From positions 992,001 to 1,056,000 of the forward strand of contig NZ_FPJG01000006.1 of the NCBI RefSeq assembly GCF_900119165.1: a DNA stretch of 64,000 nt, written 5' to 3'. This document shows, piece after piece, positions 20,286 to 29,115 of this stretch. The DNA comes from Amycolatopsis australiensis. GTDB lineage: Bacteria; Actinomycetota; Actinomycetes; Mycobacteriales; Pseudonocardiaceae. Position numbers and translations under genes: made by a program. The notes below the pieces were generated by a model. It did not search any database. It was not told where the DNA came from and saw only the letters and a program-made list of their open reading frames with translations. Numbering within the stretch: position 1 is the stretch's first letter; the number at the start of each line of letters is the position of its first letter.

Positions 20286-21434
20286 CTATTCGGCCTTGGC
20301 GAGCTCGTGCGCGAGGACGTCGGCGAACGTGAACGTTCCCGTCGGCTGGTCGCCTTCGCCGAGGAGGTACAGGCGCTTGACGGCGATCAAGATCCCCTCC
20401 GCGACGATGTCGCGGAACGCCGGATCGGCCAGCTTGCGGGCGTCGTCCGGGTTGGTCAGGTAGCCGATCTCGACGCGGACCGCCGGGCAGCGGGTGCGGG
20501 TGAAGATCTCCCACGTCTTGTAGTGCGTGCGGCAGTCGAGCATGCCGGTGCGGGCCGCGACCTCGCGCTGGATGAAGCCGGCCAGCAGCTCACCGACGGT
20601 GGACGTGGTGCCGTTGCCCGTGCCGAAGTGGAAGCTCGCGATGCCCTGGGCGCGCGGCGAGCGGTTGCCGTCGCTGTGCAGGGACAGGAACAGGTCGGCG
20701 CCCGCGTCGTTCGCGAAACGGGCGCGCTCCAGCTCGGTCGGGCTGTGGTTGGGGCCGCGGGAGATCAGGGCCTCCATGCCGGTGGCCTTCATCCGGCCTT
20801 CCAGGCGGCGCGCCAGGTCCCAGGCGATGTCGGCCTCGCGCAGCCCGCCGGCGACCACGCCGAGGTCGTCACCGCCGTGGCCGGGGTCGATCACGATGCG
20901 CTTGCCGCGCAGGCGCGGACCCGCCTGGCGCACCTGCTCCTGCTCGCGCAGGAACACGGGACGCCCGCCCCGGGCCCGCGGTGAGGACAGGCGCTTCAGC
21001 TCGCGGATGGTCGCCGGGCCGCACATGCCGTCCGGCGTCAGGCGCATGTCGCGCTGGAACGTCTTGAGCGCGCGCTCGGTCTGGGGCCCGAAGTAGCCGT
21101 CGGGGCGGCCGGCGTCGAAGCCGAGCTCGGTGAGCCGCTCCTGCAGCGTGAAGACGTCGTCGCCGTGCACCGGCGAGGCGATCATGTACGACAGCGGGCG
21201 GCTGCCCAGGTGGTAGCTGGCGCCCTTGAGCGCCTGGAAGGTCGCCGGACCCACGATGCCGTCGGTGATGAGCCCACGGCGCTGCTGGAAGGCACGGACG
21301 GCGCCCTCGACGGCGACGTCGAACGTGTCGTAGTCGTCGGTACCGGTGACCGGCGGGAGCAGGTCCATCCCGGCCAGGATGGACCTGATCTCGGCGACGT
21401 CCGGACCGGCGTCACCGCGGCGGAGTACCCGCAT
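20286..21434 (-). CDS. cwlM: CwlM-type N-acetylmuramoyl-L-alanine amidase-like protein
   Basis: A 382-aa protein without signal peptide, so probably cytoplasmic. Two peptidoglycan-binding repeats (about residues 5-75 and 88-150, each with VGPATFQ- or FGPQTE-type motifs) precede an Amidase_3 domain (175-355). Zinc ligands H186 (IDPGHGG), E200 and H253 (SLHSD) and the catalytic E322 (VRVEIGY) are present. In mycobacteria CwlM is a PknB-phosphorylated activator of MurA and not a hydrolase. The C-terminal TGTFTFADVL carries Thr at 365, 367 and 369, in the position of the mycobacterial phospho-site. Context (trxA, trxB, sigM) matches M. tuberculosis. Confidence 0.92.
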   Translation of the reverse strand: MRVLRRGDAGPDVAEIRSILAGMDLLPPVTGTDDYDTFDVAVEGAVRAFQQRRGLITDGIVGPATFQALKGASYHLGSRPLSYMIASPVHGDDVFTLQERLTELGFDAGRPDGYFGPQTERALKTFQRDMRLTPDGMCGPATIRELKRLSSPRARGGRPVFLREQEQVRQAGPRLRGKRIVIDPGHGGDDLGVVAGGLREADIAWDLARRLEGRMKATGMEALISRGPNHSPTELERARFANDAGADLFLSLHSDGNRSPRAQGIASFHFGTGNGTTSTVGELLAGFIQREVAARTGMLDCRTHYKTWEIFTRTRCPAVRVEIGYLTNPDDARKLADPAFRDIVAEGILIAVKRLYLLGEGDQPTGTFTFADVLAHELAKAE

Positions 21435-21652
21435 GCACTCCTCGCTCTTCCTAAGGCACCGAGTTCGGGGGGAGCTCGGCGCGTGGCAAGAAAACCTTCG
21501 CTGGGACGGGCCCAGGTCCTCTATTGTGCCTTGCCAACTCTCGGTGACAGCGCAGGCCCAGTAGGTAGGTCAAGGGCCCGATCGTGGAGTACCCACGGTG
21601 GCTCTCGTCACGCTTGATTCACCCACACCGGTCACATTTCCCCGAACGGCGA

Positions 21653-21696
21653 CGGACCCGGGGTCCACGAGAGGGTTCTCGCAGGCCCCGGGTCCG
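21653..21696 (-). terminator. Terminator after trxA
   Basis: A perfect 11-bp outer stem (21653-21663 with 21686-21696) encloses a smaller inner hairpin (CGAGA with TCTCG). It begins 17 bp after the trxA stop and separates trxBA from cwlM, which therefore probably has its own promoter in the remaining gap. Confidence 0.75.
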
Positions 21697-21712
21697 CCGG
21701 GAGTGGTTCGGT

Positions 21713-22036
21713 TCAGAGAACGTCGGCGAGGTCCGACAGCAGCGCGGCCTTCGGCTTGGCGCCCACGATCTGCTTCACCGGCTTGCCGCCCTGGAACAGG
21801 ATCAGCGTCGGGATGGACATCACCTGGTAGTCACGCGGCGTGTTCGGGTTCTCGTCGATGTCGATCTTGGCGATCGTCAGCTTGTCGCCCTTCTCGGCCG
21901 CGATCTCCTCGAGCACCGGGGCGACCATCTTGCACGGGCCGCACCAGGTGGCCCAGAAGTCGACGAGGACCGGCTTCTCGCTGGTCAGGACCTCGTCGAC
22001 GAACGTCGCATCGGTCACCTTCACGGTGTTGGCCAT
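21713..22036 (-). CDS. trxA: Thioredoxin
   Basis: Thioredoxin, 107 aa, reduces protein disulfides and is itself reduced by TrxB. The active site WCGPC is at residues 31-35 in [11 protein letters not shown], and the conserved cis-Pro is in [10 protein letters not shown]. It lies 35 bp downstream of trxB in one operon. This corresponds to mycobacterial TrxC at the same locus. Confidence 0.97.
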   Translation of the reverse strand: MANTVKVTDATFVDEVLTSEKPVLVDFWATWCGPCKMVAPVLEEIAAEKGDKLTIAKIDIDENPNTPRDYQVMSIPTLILFQGGKPVKQIVGAKPKAALLSDLADVL

Positions 22037-22071
22037 GGTTTCTCCTTACAGGGTGGTTGAACGCCAGGAAG

Positions 22072-23064
22072 TCAGTTGGTGCCCGCGCCGTAGCCGCCGC
22101 CGACGAGCTCGGGCGCCTCGTGCGCGTCCGCGTCGCCGTGCTCCGCGAGCCATCGTTCCGCGTCGATCGCGGCACTGCACCCCGAGCCGGCGGCGGTGAT
22201 CGCCTGCCGGTAGGTGCGGTCCACCAGGTCGCCGGCCGCGAAGACGCCGTCCAGGTTCGTGTAGGACGTCTTGCCCTTCGTGACGACGTAGCCGTCCTCG
22301 TCCAGCTCGACCTGCCCCTTCACCAGCTGGCTGCGGGGGTCGTGGCCGATCGCGACGAAGAAGCCCGACACGTCCAGCGTCGACTCGGAGCCGTCCCTGG
22401 TGTCCTTCAGCTTCAGGGCCTCGACCTTGCCGTCGCCGAGCACCTCGGTGATCTGCGAGTTCAGCTTCCACTTGATCTTCTCGTTCGCGCGGGCGCGCTC
22501 GAGCATGATCTTGGACGCGCGGAACTCGTCGCGCCGGTGGACGATCGTGACGGACTTCGCGAACTTCGTCAGGAAGGTCGCCTCCTCCATCGCCGAGTCG
22601 CCACCACCGGCGACCACGATGTCGTGGTCGCGGAAGAAGAAGCCGTCACAGGTCGCACAGGCCGAGACACCGCGGCCGAGCAGCTCCTGCTCGCCCGGCA
22701 CGTTCAGGTACCGCGCCGCCGCGCCCATGGCGAGGATCACGGCGCGGGCGGCGTAGCGCTTGCCGTTCGCGTGGACGTACTTGACGTCCCCGGTCAGCTC
22801 CAGCGACTCGACGTCCTCCGCGCGCAGCTCGGCGCCGAAGCGCTCGGCCTGCTTGCGCATCTCCTCCATCAGGTCCGGACCCATGATGCCGTCGCGGAAC
22901 CCGGGGAAGTTCTCGACCTCGGTCGTCGTCATCAGCGCGCCGCCGAACTGCGTGCCCTCGAACACCAGCGGCTCCAGCTGGGCCCGCGCCGCGTAGACGG
23001 CAGCGGTGTATCCGGCAGGACCCGACCCGACGATGATCAGGTTCCTGATTTCTTCGGCAGCCAC
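22072..23064 (-). CDS. trxB: Thioredoxin reductase
   Basis: A flavoprotein that transfers electrons from NADPH to thioredoxin. The GTG start ([14 protein letters not shown]) has GGAGG 7 nt upstream, giving 330 aa; a longer frame runs into the anti-sigma gene. The FAD-binding motif is [18 protein letters not shown], the redox centre is SACATCDG, the NADPH-binding motif is [13 protein letters not shown], and [10 protein letters not shown] closes the FAD site. It is preceded by a plausible SigR/ECF-type promoter. Confidence 0.97.
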   Translation of the reverse strand: MAAEEIRNLIIVGSGPAGYTAAVYAARAQLEPLVFEGTQFGGALMTTTEVENFPGFRDGIMGPDLMEEMRKQAERFGAELRAEDVESLELTGDVKYVHANGKRYAARAVILAMGAAARYLNVPGEQELLGRGVSACATCDGFFFRDHDIVVAGGGDSAMEEATFLTKFAKSVTIVHRRDEFRASKIMLERARANEKIKWKLNSQITEVLGDGKVEALKLKDTRDGSESTLDVSGFFVAIGHDPRSQLVKGQVELDEDGYVVTKGKTSYTNLDGVFAAGDLVDRTYRQAITAAGSGCSAAIDAERWLAEHGDADAHEAPELVGGGYGAGTN

Positions 23065-23100
23065 CCGTGACCTCCGCTCGTAGTGACCTGTACCAGGCTC

Positions 23101-23127
23101 AACACGATCGTAGGTGGCCGTGTTCCC
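23101..23127 (-). promoter_or_regulatory. Putative SigR/ECF-type promoter of trxBA
   Basis: On the minus strand GGGAAC (23127-23122) is followed after exactly 18 nt by GTT (23103-23101), 36 nt before the trxB start. The thiol-stress sigma factor SigR of Streptomyces recognises GGAAT-N18/19-GTT and classically drives trxBA. Here the -35 has C for T. The match and its placement are seen directly; use by SigR or the neighbouring SigM is inferred. Confidence 0.5.
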
Positions 23128-23141
23128 GGCCGTGACAGCTG

Positions 23142-23948
23142 CTACTTCTCGCCGACGACCTTGTCGAACAGCACTGCCGGATTTCCCGGTCCGCAGTCCG
23201 CGCCGAAGGCCACCAACCGGAACTGGGCCAGCTTTCCGGTGGTCAGGATGACCATCACCCCGGCCTTGCCGCCGACGTTCACCGGGCGGATGCCCTCGGG
23301 CCGCACCTTCGGATCGAGCCCGGCGGCCGCGAGGCACGCGTCGAGCCTGTCCTCGCTCTGCAGCGGGCCGAAGTCGCGCACGCCGAGCCCCTTGCCGATC
23401 AGCGCCTGCGCGCCGCTGCCGTCACTGCCGACGGTCGGGCCCGACGGTGCGGGGGCCGCGACGTTCGGGGTGCCGCTCTGCTGCGACGTGTCCGGGATCG
23501 CGACCGTCACGGCGACGACCGCCGCCGCGGCCGCGGTCAGGACACCGGCGGCCCAGCCGAGCCGCTTGTTCCGCCGCCGCCGCGCCGCCGCGAGGTCCAC
23601 CACCTGGGCGCCCTGCGGTGCACTCGGCTGCGTCTGATGAGGCTGCGTCTGATGAGGCTGTGTCCGTGCCGGAAAGCGGGCCGCTGCTTCGGCGGCCAGC
23701 GCCGCGTCCAGCCGGGCCGCGAACTGCGCGGGCATCGGCGGAGCGGGTGCGTCGGCGAGCGCGGCCAGGTCGGCACGCGTCGCGTCGAGCGCGTCCAGGA
23801 TCGCCCTGGCCTCCGGGTCGGCGTTGACCAGCGGCCACAGCTCGGCGGCGCGGGCGTCGTCGAGCACCCCGGCGTGGAGGTCGGCGAGCACGTCGACAGA
23901 CCAGGGCGGACCGACGGTCCCCCCGATCCCCCGGCTTTCGTCCGTCAT
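23142..23948 (-). CDS. Anti-sigma-M factor-like membrane protein
   Basis: A 268-aa protein with a cytoplasmic N-terminal part, one membrane segment at about residues 131-151 (after the basic [10 protein letters not shown]) and an extracytoplasmic domain with two Cys. The N-terminal region ([28 protein letters not shown] in the sequence) resembles a zinc-less anti-sigma domain. A short tandem ([11 protein letters not shown]) lies before the membrane anchor. It overlaps the sigM stop by 4 bp, the usual sigma/anti-sigma arrangement, and corresponds in position to Rv3912 (RsmA). Function is inferred mainly from context. Confidence 0.78.
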   Translation of the reverse strand: MTDESRGIGGTVGPPWSVDVLADLHAGVLDDARAAELWPLVNADPEARAILDALDATRADLAALADAPAPPMPAQFAARLDAALAAEAAARFPARTQPHQTQPHQTQPSAPQGAQVVDLAAARRRRNKRLGWAAGVLTAAAAAVVAVTVAIPDTSQQSGTPNVAAPAPSGPTVGSDGSGAQALIGKGLGVRDFGPLQSEDRLDACLAAAGLDPKVRPEGIRPVNVGGKAGVMVILTTGKLAQFRLVAFGADCGPGNPAVLFDKVVGEK

Positions 23949-24568
23949 CGTCCCTCCCCGCTACCCGGCCGGCGCCCGGTCCGTTTGCTTTCGTGAGTTG
24001 GGACGTTCGCAATCGCATCGGGGTTCCGCAGGTGCCCGAGAACCTTCGCGAGTTTTCCGCGGCCCCGCGCGCACCGGCTCTTGACCGTGCCTTCGGCGAT
24101 CCCGAGCAGCTTCGCCGTCTCGGCGACGGAGTATCCCTCGACGTCGACCAACACGATCGGGGCACGTTGCTCTTCGGGCAGCTGGTCGAGCGCCTCGCGC
24201 ACCAGGAGGCTGGTCTCGCGCTCGGCCATCGAGTCCCGCGGGGTCGCCGGCTCGTTGAACCCGGTCTCCGGCAGCGGCACGGTCGGGCGCGCCTGCCGTC
24301 GGCGGATCCGGTCGAGGCAGGCGTTCACCACGATCCGGTGCAGCCACGTCGTGACCTGCGACTCCGCGCGGAACTTGTCGGCGGCCCGGAACGCCGAGAT
24401 GAACGCGTCCTGCAACGCGTCGGCCGCTTCTTCGGGGTCGCGGACCGTGCGCAACGCGACCGCCCACATGCGGTCGCGATGTCGCTGGACGAGTTCGCTG
24501 AACGCATGAGGGTCCCCCGCGGCGTGAGCCGCTATCAGATCCGCATCCGTGGGAGCTGCAGCTGTCAC
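23945..24568 (-). CDS. sigM: ECF RNA polymerase sigma factor SigM
   Basis: A group IV sigma factor, 207 aa. Region 2 (about residues 20-90) has DPEEAADALQDAFISAFRAA and the DNA-melting segment QVTTWLHRIVVNACLD. Region 4 (130-180) has LPEEQRAPIVLVDVEGYS and the HTH SVAETAKLLGIAEGTVKSR. The GTG start is 31 bp downstream of the pseudokinase gene, so it is probably in the murJ operon. Synteny (trxB, anti-sigma and the mviN region) identifies it as SigM, an envelope and late-growth regulator in mycobacteria. Confidence 0.92.
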   Translation of the reverse strand: MTAAAPTDADLIAAHAAGDPHAFSELVQRHRDRMWAVALRTVRDPEEAADALQDAFISAFRAADKFRAESQVTTWLHRIVVNACLDRIRRRQARPTVPLPETGFNEPATPRDSMAERETSLLVREALDQLPEEQRAPIVLVDVEGYSVAETAKLLGIAEGTVKSRCARGRGKLAKVLGHLRNPDAIANVPTHESKRTGRRPGSGEGR

Positions 24569-24599
24569 CCGCCAGAGCCTACTGACCCTGTCGGATCCG

Positions 24600-26192
24600 T
24601 CACCCCGCAGGCAGGAAGGTCAGGTCGCCGATTTCGGTCTGGTACTCGCCGTCGTCGCCACCCAGCTGGGTGATCCAGACGATGAAGTACTGGCCCTGCG
24701 TCGGCTGAGCCAGCGGGATCGTCGTGTCGCCGTCCTTGAGGTCGCCGTTGCCGACCACCTTCGTGTCGGCCAGGTCGGGGTTCTTCTCGGTCGCGGAGCG
24801 GATTTCGACCTTGGTGCCCGGCGTGCCGCCGGTGACCTTGACCTGGCTGAGGTTGATCGGGTCGGCGAAGGTGACGACCAGTCCGACGCCGGGCTTGATG
24901 GCCGGGAACTGCTGCTTGTACTGCTCGGTCTTCCACTGCGTGCCGGGGTTGCCGTCGATCGCGTTCCTCGCCCGGCCGGGGTTGTCGCCCTTGCCCTCGG
25001 GGTTGTAGACGGCCGCGGCCTGCGGCTTCACCGGATCGCCCAGCGCGGGTGACGACGGCGGCGGAGCCGGGGCGGACGACGACGACGGCGAGGGTGCCTG
25101 GCTCGACGCCGGCGGCGCGGCCACGTTGATCGTCGGGCCGCTCGCCTTGGAGTCGCCCTGGAAGACGTTGATCAGCATCAGCCCGCCCCAGGCGAGGATG
25201 ACGACGGTCGCGACCACCAGCACGGTGACGCCGAGGGCGAGCTTGCGCCGCCGGGCGACGTCCTTGACCGGCTTCTTCGTCGTCCAAACCGTGCCATCGG
25301 GCTCTGCTTCTTCGCCGCCGACGGCCTTGATCAGCTGGGTGCGCTCCTCCGCCTCGGCCACCTGGTCGAGCACGCGGAGGATGGCCGCGCTGGTGCGGAT
25401 GCCGCCGTTGCCGCCGTCCTCGATCGTGCGGACGGCCAGCGACGACAGGTCGGCCGGGATCGTCGGTACCAGCTGGCGCGGCGGGACGATCCGGCCCTGC
25501 GGCGACATCGGGGCCGGCGGGATCGCGGGCGGCCCGCCGGGCAGCGCCCAGCGTCCGGTGAGCAGCAGGTACAGGACCGCGCCGAGCGCCTTGACGTCGT
25601 CGCGCAGCGTCGCCTCCGGCAGCGGGCCCGGGAACGCGAGCTTCAGCGCGCCGTTCGGCGTCAGGCGAAGGCGCTGGGGGTGGTCGAGGCCGAGGACGAG
25701 CCCGTTCTGGTGGGCCTGCTCGACGGCTTCGGCCAGCGCCTGGACCATCCGCGCGGCCGCGGCGGGCGCCACCGGCCGCTGCGCGACGAGGTCGACCAGG
25801 TCACTGCCCTTGGTCCACTCCGCGACGACGACGCCGAGCAGGCCTTCGCCCGAGGTGATGCCGCTGCCGAGGGCGAGCACGTCGAGCACGCGGGCGACGC
25901 CGCCGTGGCCGAACTTGGACGCGTGCGTGGCGCGTTCGAGGGTGCGCCGGGCCAGCCGCGCGGCTTCCGGGTCGGCCGGGTCGCCGACCAGCAGCGTCAG
26001 CGCGACGTCCCGCTTCAGCTGCCCGTCCCGCGCGCGCCAGAGGTGCGCGTCGCCCCGCTCGTCCACGCCGAACTGCGCGAGGAGGCGGTAGCGGCCGTCG
26101 CCGACCACACGCCCGGGGGCGAGCGAACCGACCTGGGCCTTGCCCACGTTCGCACCCCCCGCCTGTTCGCTCCGCCTCGTGTCCACCCGCAC
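24600..26192 (-). CDS. Membrane-anchored Ser/Thr pseudokinase (MurJ partner)
   Basis: A 530-aa protein. Residues about 30-300 have a protein-kinase fold, but key residues are lost. The Gly-loop is FGVDERGD, the VAIK Lys is replaced in VALTLL, the HRD region reads LGLDHPQRL and no DFG is recognisable. A membrane segment (about 318-340) leads to a Ser/Pro-rich linker and an extracellular discoidin-like domain (about 390-525, with AIDGNPGTQWKTEQ). In M. tuberculosis the same parts are fused to MviN/MurJ (Rv3910) and the phosphorylated pseudokinase recruits FhaA. Here it is a separate gene 72 bp after murJ. A GTG at 26186 is an alternative start. Confidence 0.88.
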   Translation of the reverse strand: MRVDTRRSEQAGGANVGKAQVGSLAPGRVVGDGRYRLLAQFGVDERGDAHLWRARDGQLKRDVALTLLVGDPADPEAARLARRTLERATHASKFGHGGVARVLDVLALGSGITSGEGLLGVVVAEWTKGSDLVDLVAQRPVAPAAAARMVQALAEAVEQAHQNGLVLGLDHPQRLRLTPNGALKLAFPGPLPEATLRDDVKALGAVLYLLLTGRWALPGGPPAIPPAPMSPQGRIVPPRQLVPTIPADLSSLAVRTIEDGGNGGIRTSAAILRVLDQVAEAEERTQLIKAVGGEEAEPDGTVWTTKKPVKDVARRRKLALGVTVLVVATVVILAWGGLMLINVFQGDSKASGPTINVAAPPASSQAPSPSSSSAPAPPPSSPALGDPVKPQAAAVYNPEGKGDNPGRARNAIDGNPGTQWKTEQYKQQFPAIKPGVGLVVTFADPINLSQVKVTGGTPGTKVEIRSATEKNPDLADTKVVGNGDLKDGDTTIPLAQPTQGQYFIVWITQLGGDDGEYQTEIGDLTFLPAG

Positions 26193-26264
26193 TCTCCCGC
26201 TAGTCCCCGCACCGAGGGTACCCAGAATACGACGCGGGAGTCGTCGCCTTCCGTACCGGAATCG

Positions 26265-29063
26265 TTACCCGCGCTTGATCAACCGGGTGAACCTCGAAGT
26301 GGCCGGCTTCAGCTCCTCCACCTTCAGCGCCATGAGCACCCCGAACGACACGACGATGCCCACGATGCCCTGCAGGAACAGCTTCACCCACGCCCCGAGC
26401 GTCGGCCCGAACGAGCCCGGCACCAGCTTGCCCGCGACCCACGCGGCGGCCACGCCGAGCACGCTCGCGACGACCGTGAACAGGATCACGCCGATCACCC
26501 GCTTGCTGCGCAGGTTGCCCAGCGTCACCCACAGCCACACCTGGCCGAGGATCGCGCCGACGACGAACGTCAGCGCGTTGACCATCATGACCCCGAGCAC
26601 GACGTTGTCCGGCGACAGCAGCACCGGGCAGAGGTACAGCAGCGGCACCTTGACCAGCGTCATCACGATCATGATCAGCGTCGGCGTGCGCGCGTCCTTC
26701 ATCGCGTAGAAGACGCGCATCTGCAGCATCACCAGCGCGTACGGCAGCAGGGCGAACGCCGAGATCGCGAGGGCGTCGCCGAGCCGCTCGGCCGTGTCGA
26801 TCGTGCCCTTGCCGAAGGTGAACAGCGCGATGCCGATCGAGCCGCCGACCACCGTCATCACCGCGGAGATCGGGACGAGCATCACCGTGGAGATCCGCGA
26901 CGCGTACGACAGGTCGCCGATCAGCTTCTTGTGGTCGCCGTCGGCGGCCGCGCGGCTCATCCGCGGCATGATCGCCGTCAGCAGCGAGACGCCGATGACG
27001 CCGTACGGCAGTTGGAAGAGCAGCCAGGCGTTGCTGTACGCAGTCACACCACCGGGTGAACCGCTGGTCAGCACGCGCGTGTTGATCGTGTAGCCGATCT
27101 GGCTGACGGCGACGTAGCCGAGGATCCACAGCGCGAGGCCGCCGAACTCCTTCATCTGCTTGTCGATGCCCCAGCGCCACTTGAACCGGAAGCCGGACCG
27201 CAGCAGCGGGGGCACGAGCAGGAGCGCCTGGGCGACGATGCCGCCGGTGACGCCGATGCCGAGCGTCAGCACCTTCGGATCGGTGATCGAGACGTCCGTG
27301 GTGTTGATGTCACCCGGCATGATCCAGACGACGAGGATCGTGAAGATCACGACCAGGTTGTTGATCACCGGCGCCCACGCGGTGGGGCCGAACACCTGCT
27401 TGGCGTTCAGCACCGCCGAGAGCAGCGCGAACACGCCGTAGAAGAAGATCTCGGGCAGCAGCAGGTAGGCGAACGCCGTGGTCAGCGCCGGGCTGGCCTT
27501 GCCGGACGAGTCGACATAGAGACTGGTGAACGCCGGTGCGGCGAGCACCGCGACCACCGTGCCGACCAGCAGCAGCGTGAACGCCACCGTGATGAGCCGC
27601 TGGGTGTAGGCGGTGCCGCCGTCGGGGTCGTCCTGCGAGCGCACCAGCAGCGGCACCACGACGCTGGCGAGCACGCCGCCCATCAGCAGCTCGAAGATGA
27701 TGTTCGGCATCGTGTTCGCGACGTTGAACGAGTCGTTCGCGACACCCTGGCCGATCGCGCCGACCAGCAGCAGCTTCCACAGGAAGCCGGTGATCCGGCT
27801 GATCAGCGACGCGATCGCCATCCGGCCGGACGCCTTCGCCAGCGACGGCGCCTTGGCGGGTGCTTCGGTGCCGGGTTCGGCCGGCTTGACCAGCGGCGTC
27901 TTGAGCGCCGGCATGACCTGGGTGGCCAGCGCGTCGTAGGGCCGCATGACGTCCGGATCGGCGACCGGCCAGCGCGAGTTCATCGGCACGCCGGGGGTGC
28001 GCGGGATGAACCGCGTGGCCTCCGGGTCGGGCGGCCGCTGGGCCTCCTCCTGCCACGGCCGGACGGGTGCCGGACGCCGCGCCCCGCGACCCCGCGGCGG
28101 CACCGGAGTACCGGGCGGCGGGGTGCCGGGAGCGGGATTGCCGGGCGGCGGGGTCAGCGGTGGCGGAGACGGCTGCGGCAGCCGCCCCTGGAGCGACGCG
28201 CCCGGCGGCCCGGCCGGAGGTGGTGGCACGGGCGGAACGGGCTGGACGCGGGTGGGAGCAGGCCCAGCGGCACGCGGCGGCTGCCCACCGCGAACGGGCG
28301 CCACGGGCGGCGGCGGTCCCTGCGGCGAGCCTTGAGGCGGGGGCCCTGGCGGCGGCCCTTGGGGCAGGGGGCCCTGCGGCGGCGGGACACGCCGGGGCGG
28401 ACGCCCGTCACGGATGGGGGCGTCGTCGCGGATGGGGCGGCCGTCGCGGATGGGGCGGCCGTCGCGCAGGGGCGCGTCCTCGCGGATCGGGCGCCCATCA
28501 CGGACGGGAGCGTCGTCGCGGGCCGGTCGGCCGTCGCGTACCGGAACATCGTCCCGGGCGGGGCGGCCGTCGCGGAGGGGGGCGTCGTCGCGGATGGGGC
28601 GGTCGTCGCGCAGCGGTGCCTCGTCGCGCGCCGGGCGCTGGACCGGGCCCTCGTCGGGTGCGGGGCGGCCGTCGCGCGGTGGGGCGTCGTCGCGAGGCGG
28701 GCGCTGGTCGCGGGCTCGCCTGTCCTCGCGGGCCGGGCGGCCGCCGCGCCGGGGTGGTGGGGCGTCGTCGCGGACTGGGCGGCGGTCGCGGACCGTTGCG
28801 TCGTCCGGGGCCGGCATCTGGCGGGTGTGGCCGTTGCGGGGCGGCTGGCGGTGGCCGCGCTCCGGGGGTGGTGGAGGCGGCTGCTGGCGGCGGGCCGGCT
28901 GCGGTGGCTGTGCTGCCCGTGGGGGCCCGTCACCCCGCTGCGGGGGCTGGGCGCCTTCGCGCCGAGGACGACTCGCACGCTCGGGTGGTAAGCCCGGCTC
29001 TCTCTCCAACGCGTGCCCAATCCTCGGTGCTCGTCTCCGGTGCCGCGGCCCGGTGCCGCGCAC
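26265..29063 (-). CDS. murJ: Lipid II flippase MurJ with long repeat-rich N-terminal extension
   Basis: The C-terminal ~520 residues are a MurJ/MviN MOP-superfamily flippase with about 14 membrane segments, exporting lipid II for peptidoglycan synthesis. The core begins near residue 411 (ASGRMAIASLISRITGF) and contains NTMPNIIFELLMGGVLASV. Before it lie about 410 residues of low complexity. Residues 92-222 consist of an imperfect repeat with the core RDDAPxRDGRP, and 225-340 are Pro/Gly-rich. The start is the first GTG after the DUF6049 gene (52 bp) and has no clear ribosome binding site. Met361 (MNSRWPVADPDVM) is a possible shorter start. The extension is presumably cytoplasmic. Confidence 0.9.
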   Translation of the reverse strand: MRGTGPRHRRRAPRIGHALEREPGLPPERASRPRREGAQPPQRGDGPPRAAQPPQPARRQQPPPPPPERGHRQPPRNGHTRQMPAPDDATVRDRRPVRDDAPPPRRGGRPAREDRRARDQRPPRDDAPPRDGRPAPDEGPVQRPARDEAPLRDDRPIRDDAPLRDGRPARDDVPVRDGRPARDDAPVRDGRPIREDAPLRDGRPIRDGRPIRDDAPIRDGRPPRRVPPPQGPLPQGPPPGPPPQGSPQGPPPPVAPVRGGQPPRAAGPAPTRVQPVPPVPPPPAGPPGASLQGRLPQPSPPPLTPPPGNPAPGTPPPGTPVPPRGRGARRPAPVRPWQEEAQRPPDPEATRFIPRTPGVPMNSRWPVADPDVMRPYDALATQVMPALKTPLVKPAEPGTEAPAKAPSLAKASGRMAIASLISRITGFLWKLLLVGAIGQGVANDSFNVANTMPNIIFELLMGGVLASVVVPLLVRSQDDPDGGTAYTQRLITVAFTLLLVGTVVAVLAAPAFTSLYVDSSGKASPALTTAFAYLLLPEIFFYGVFALLSAVLNAKQVFGPTAWAPVINNLVVIFTILVVWIMPGDINTTDVSITDPKVLTLGIGVTGGIVAQALLLVPPLLRSGFRFKWRWGIDKQMKEFGGLALWILGYVAVSQIGYTINTRVLTSGSPGGVTAYSNAWLLFQLPYGVIGVSLLTAIMPRMSRAAADGDHKKLIGDLSYASRISTVMLVPISAVMTVVGGSIGIALFTFGKGTIDTAERLGDALAISAFALLPYALVMLQMRVFYAMKDARTPTLIMIVMTLVKVPLLYLCPVLLSPDNVVLGVMMVNALTFVVGAILGQVWLWVTLGNLRSKRVIGVILFTVVASVLGVAAAWVAGKLVPGSFGPTLGAWVKLFLQGIVGIVVSFGVLMALKVEELKPATSRFTRLIKRG
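28398..28790 (-). repeat. Intragenic repeat encoding RDDAPxRDGRP units
   Basis: An imperfect tandem repeat inside murJ encodes 10-11-residue units alternating DDAP and DGRP with flanking Arg. About a dozen copies occur between residues 92 and 222. On the plus strand it appears as repeated GGGGCGGCCGTCGCGGAT-like blocks. The regular acidic/basic alternation suggests a disordered, charge-patterned region. Such repeats can vary in copy number between strains. Confidence 0.85.
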
Positions 29064-29115
29064 GTGCGGACCAAGGGTAATCGGGAACGGCCCGGAACAC
29101 TCAAACGCCGAGACA

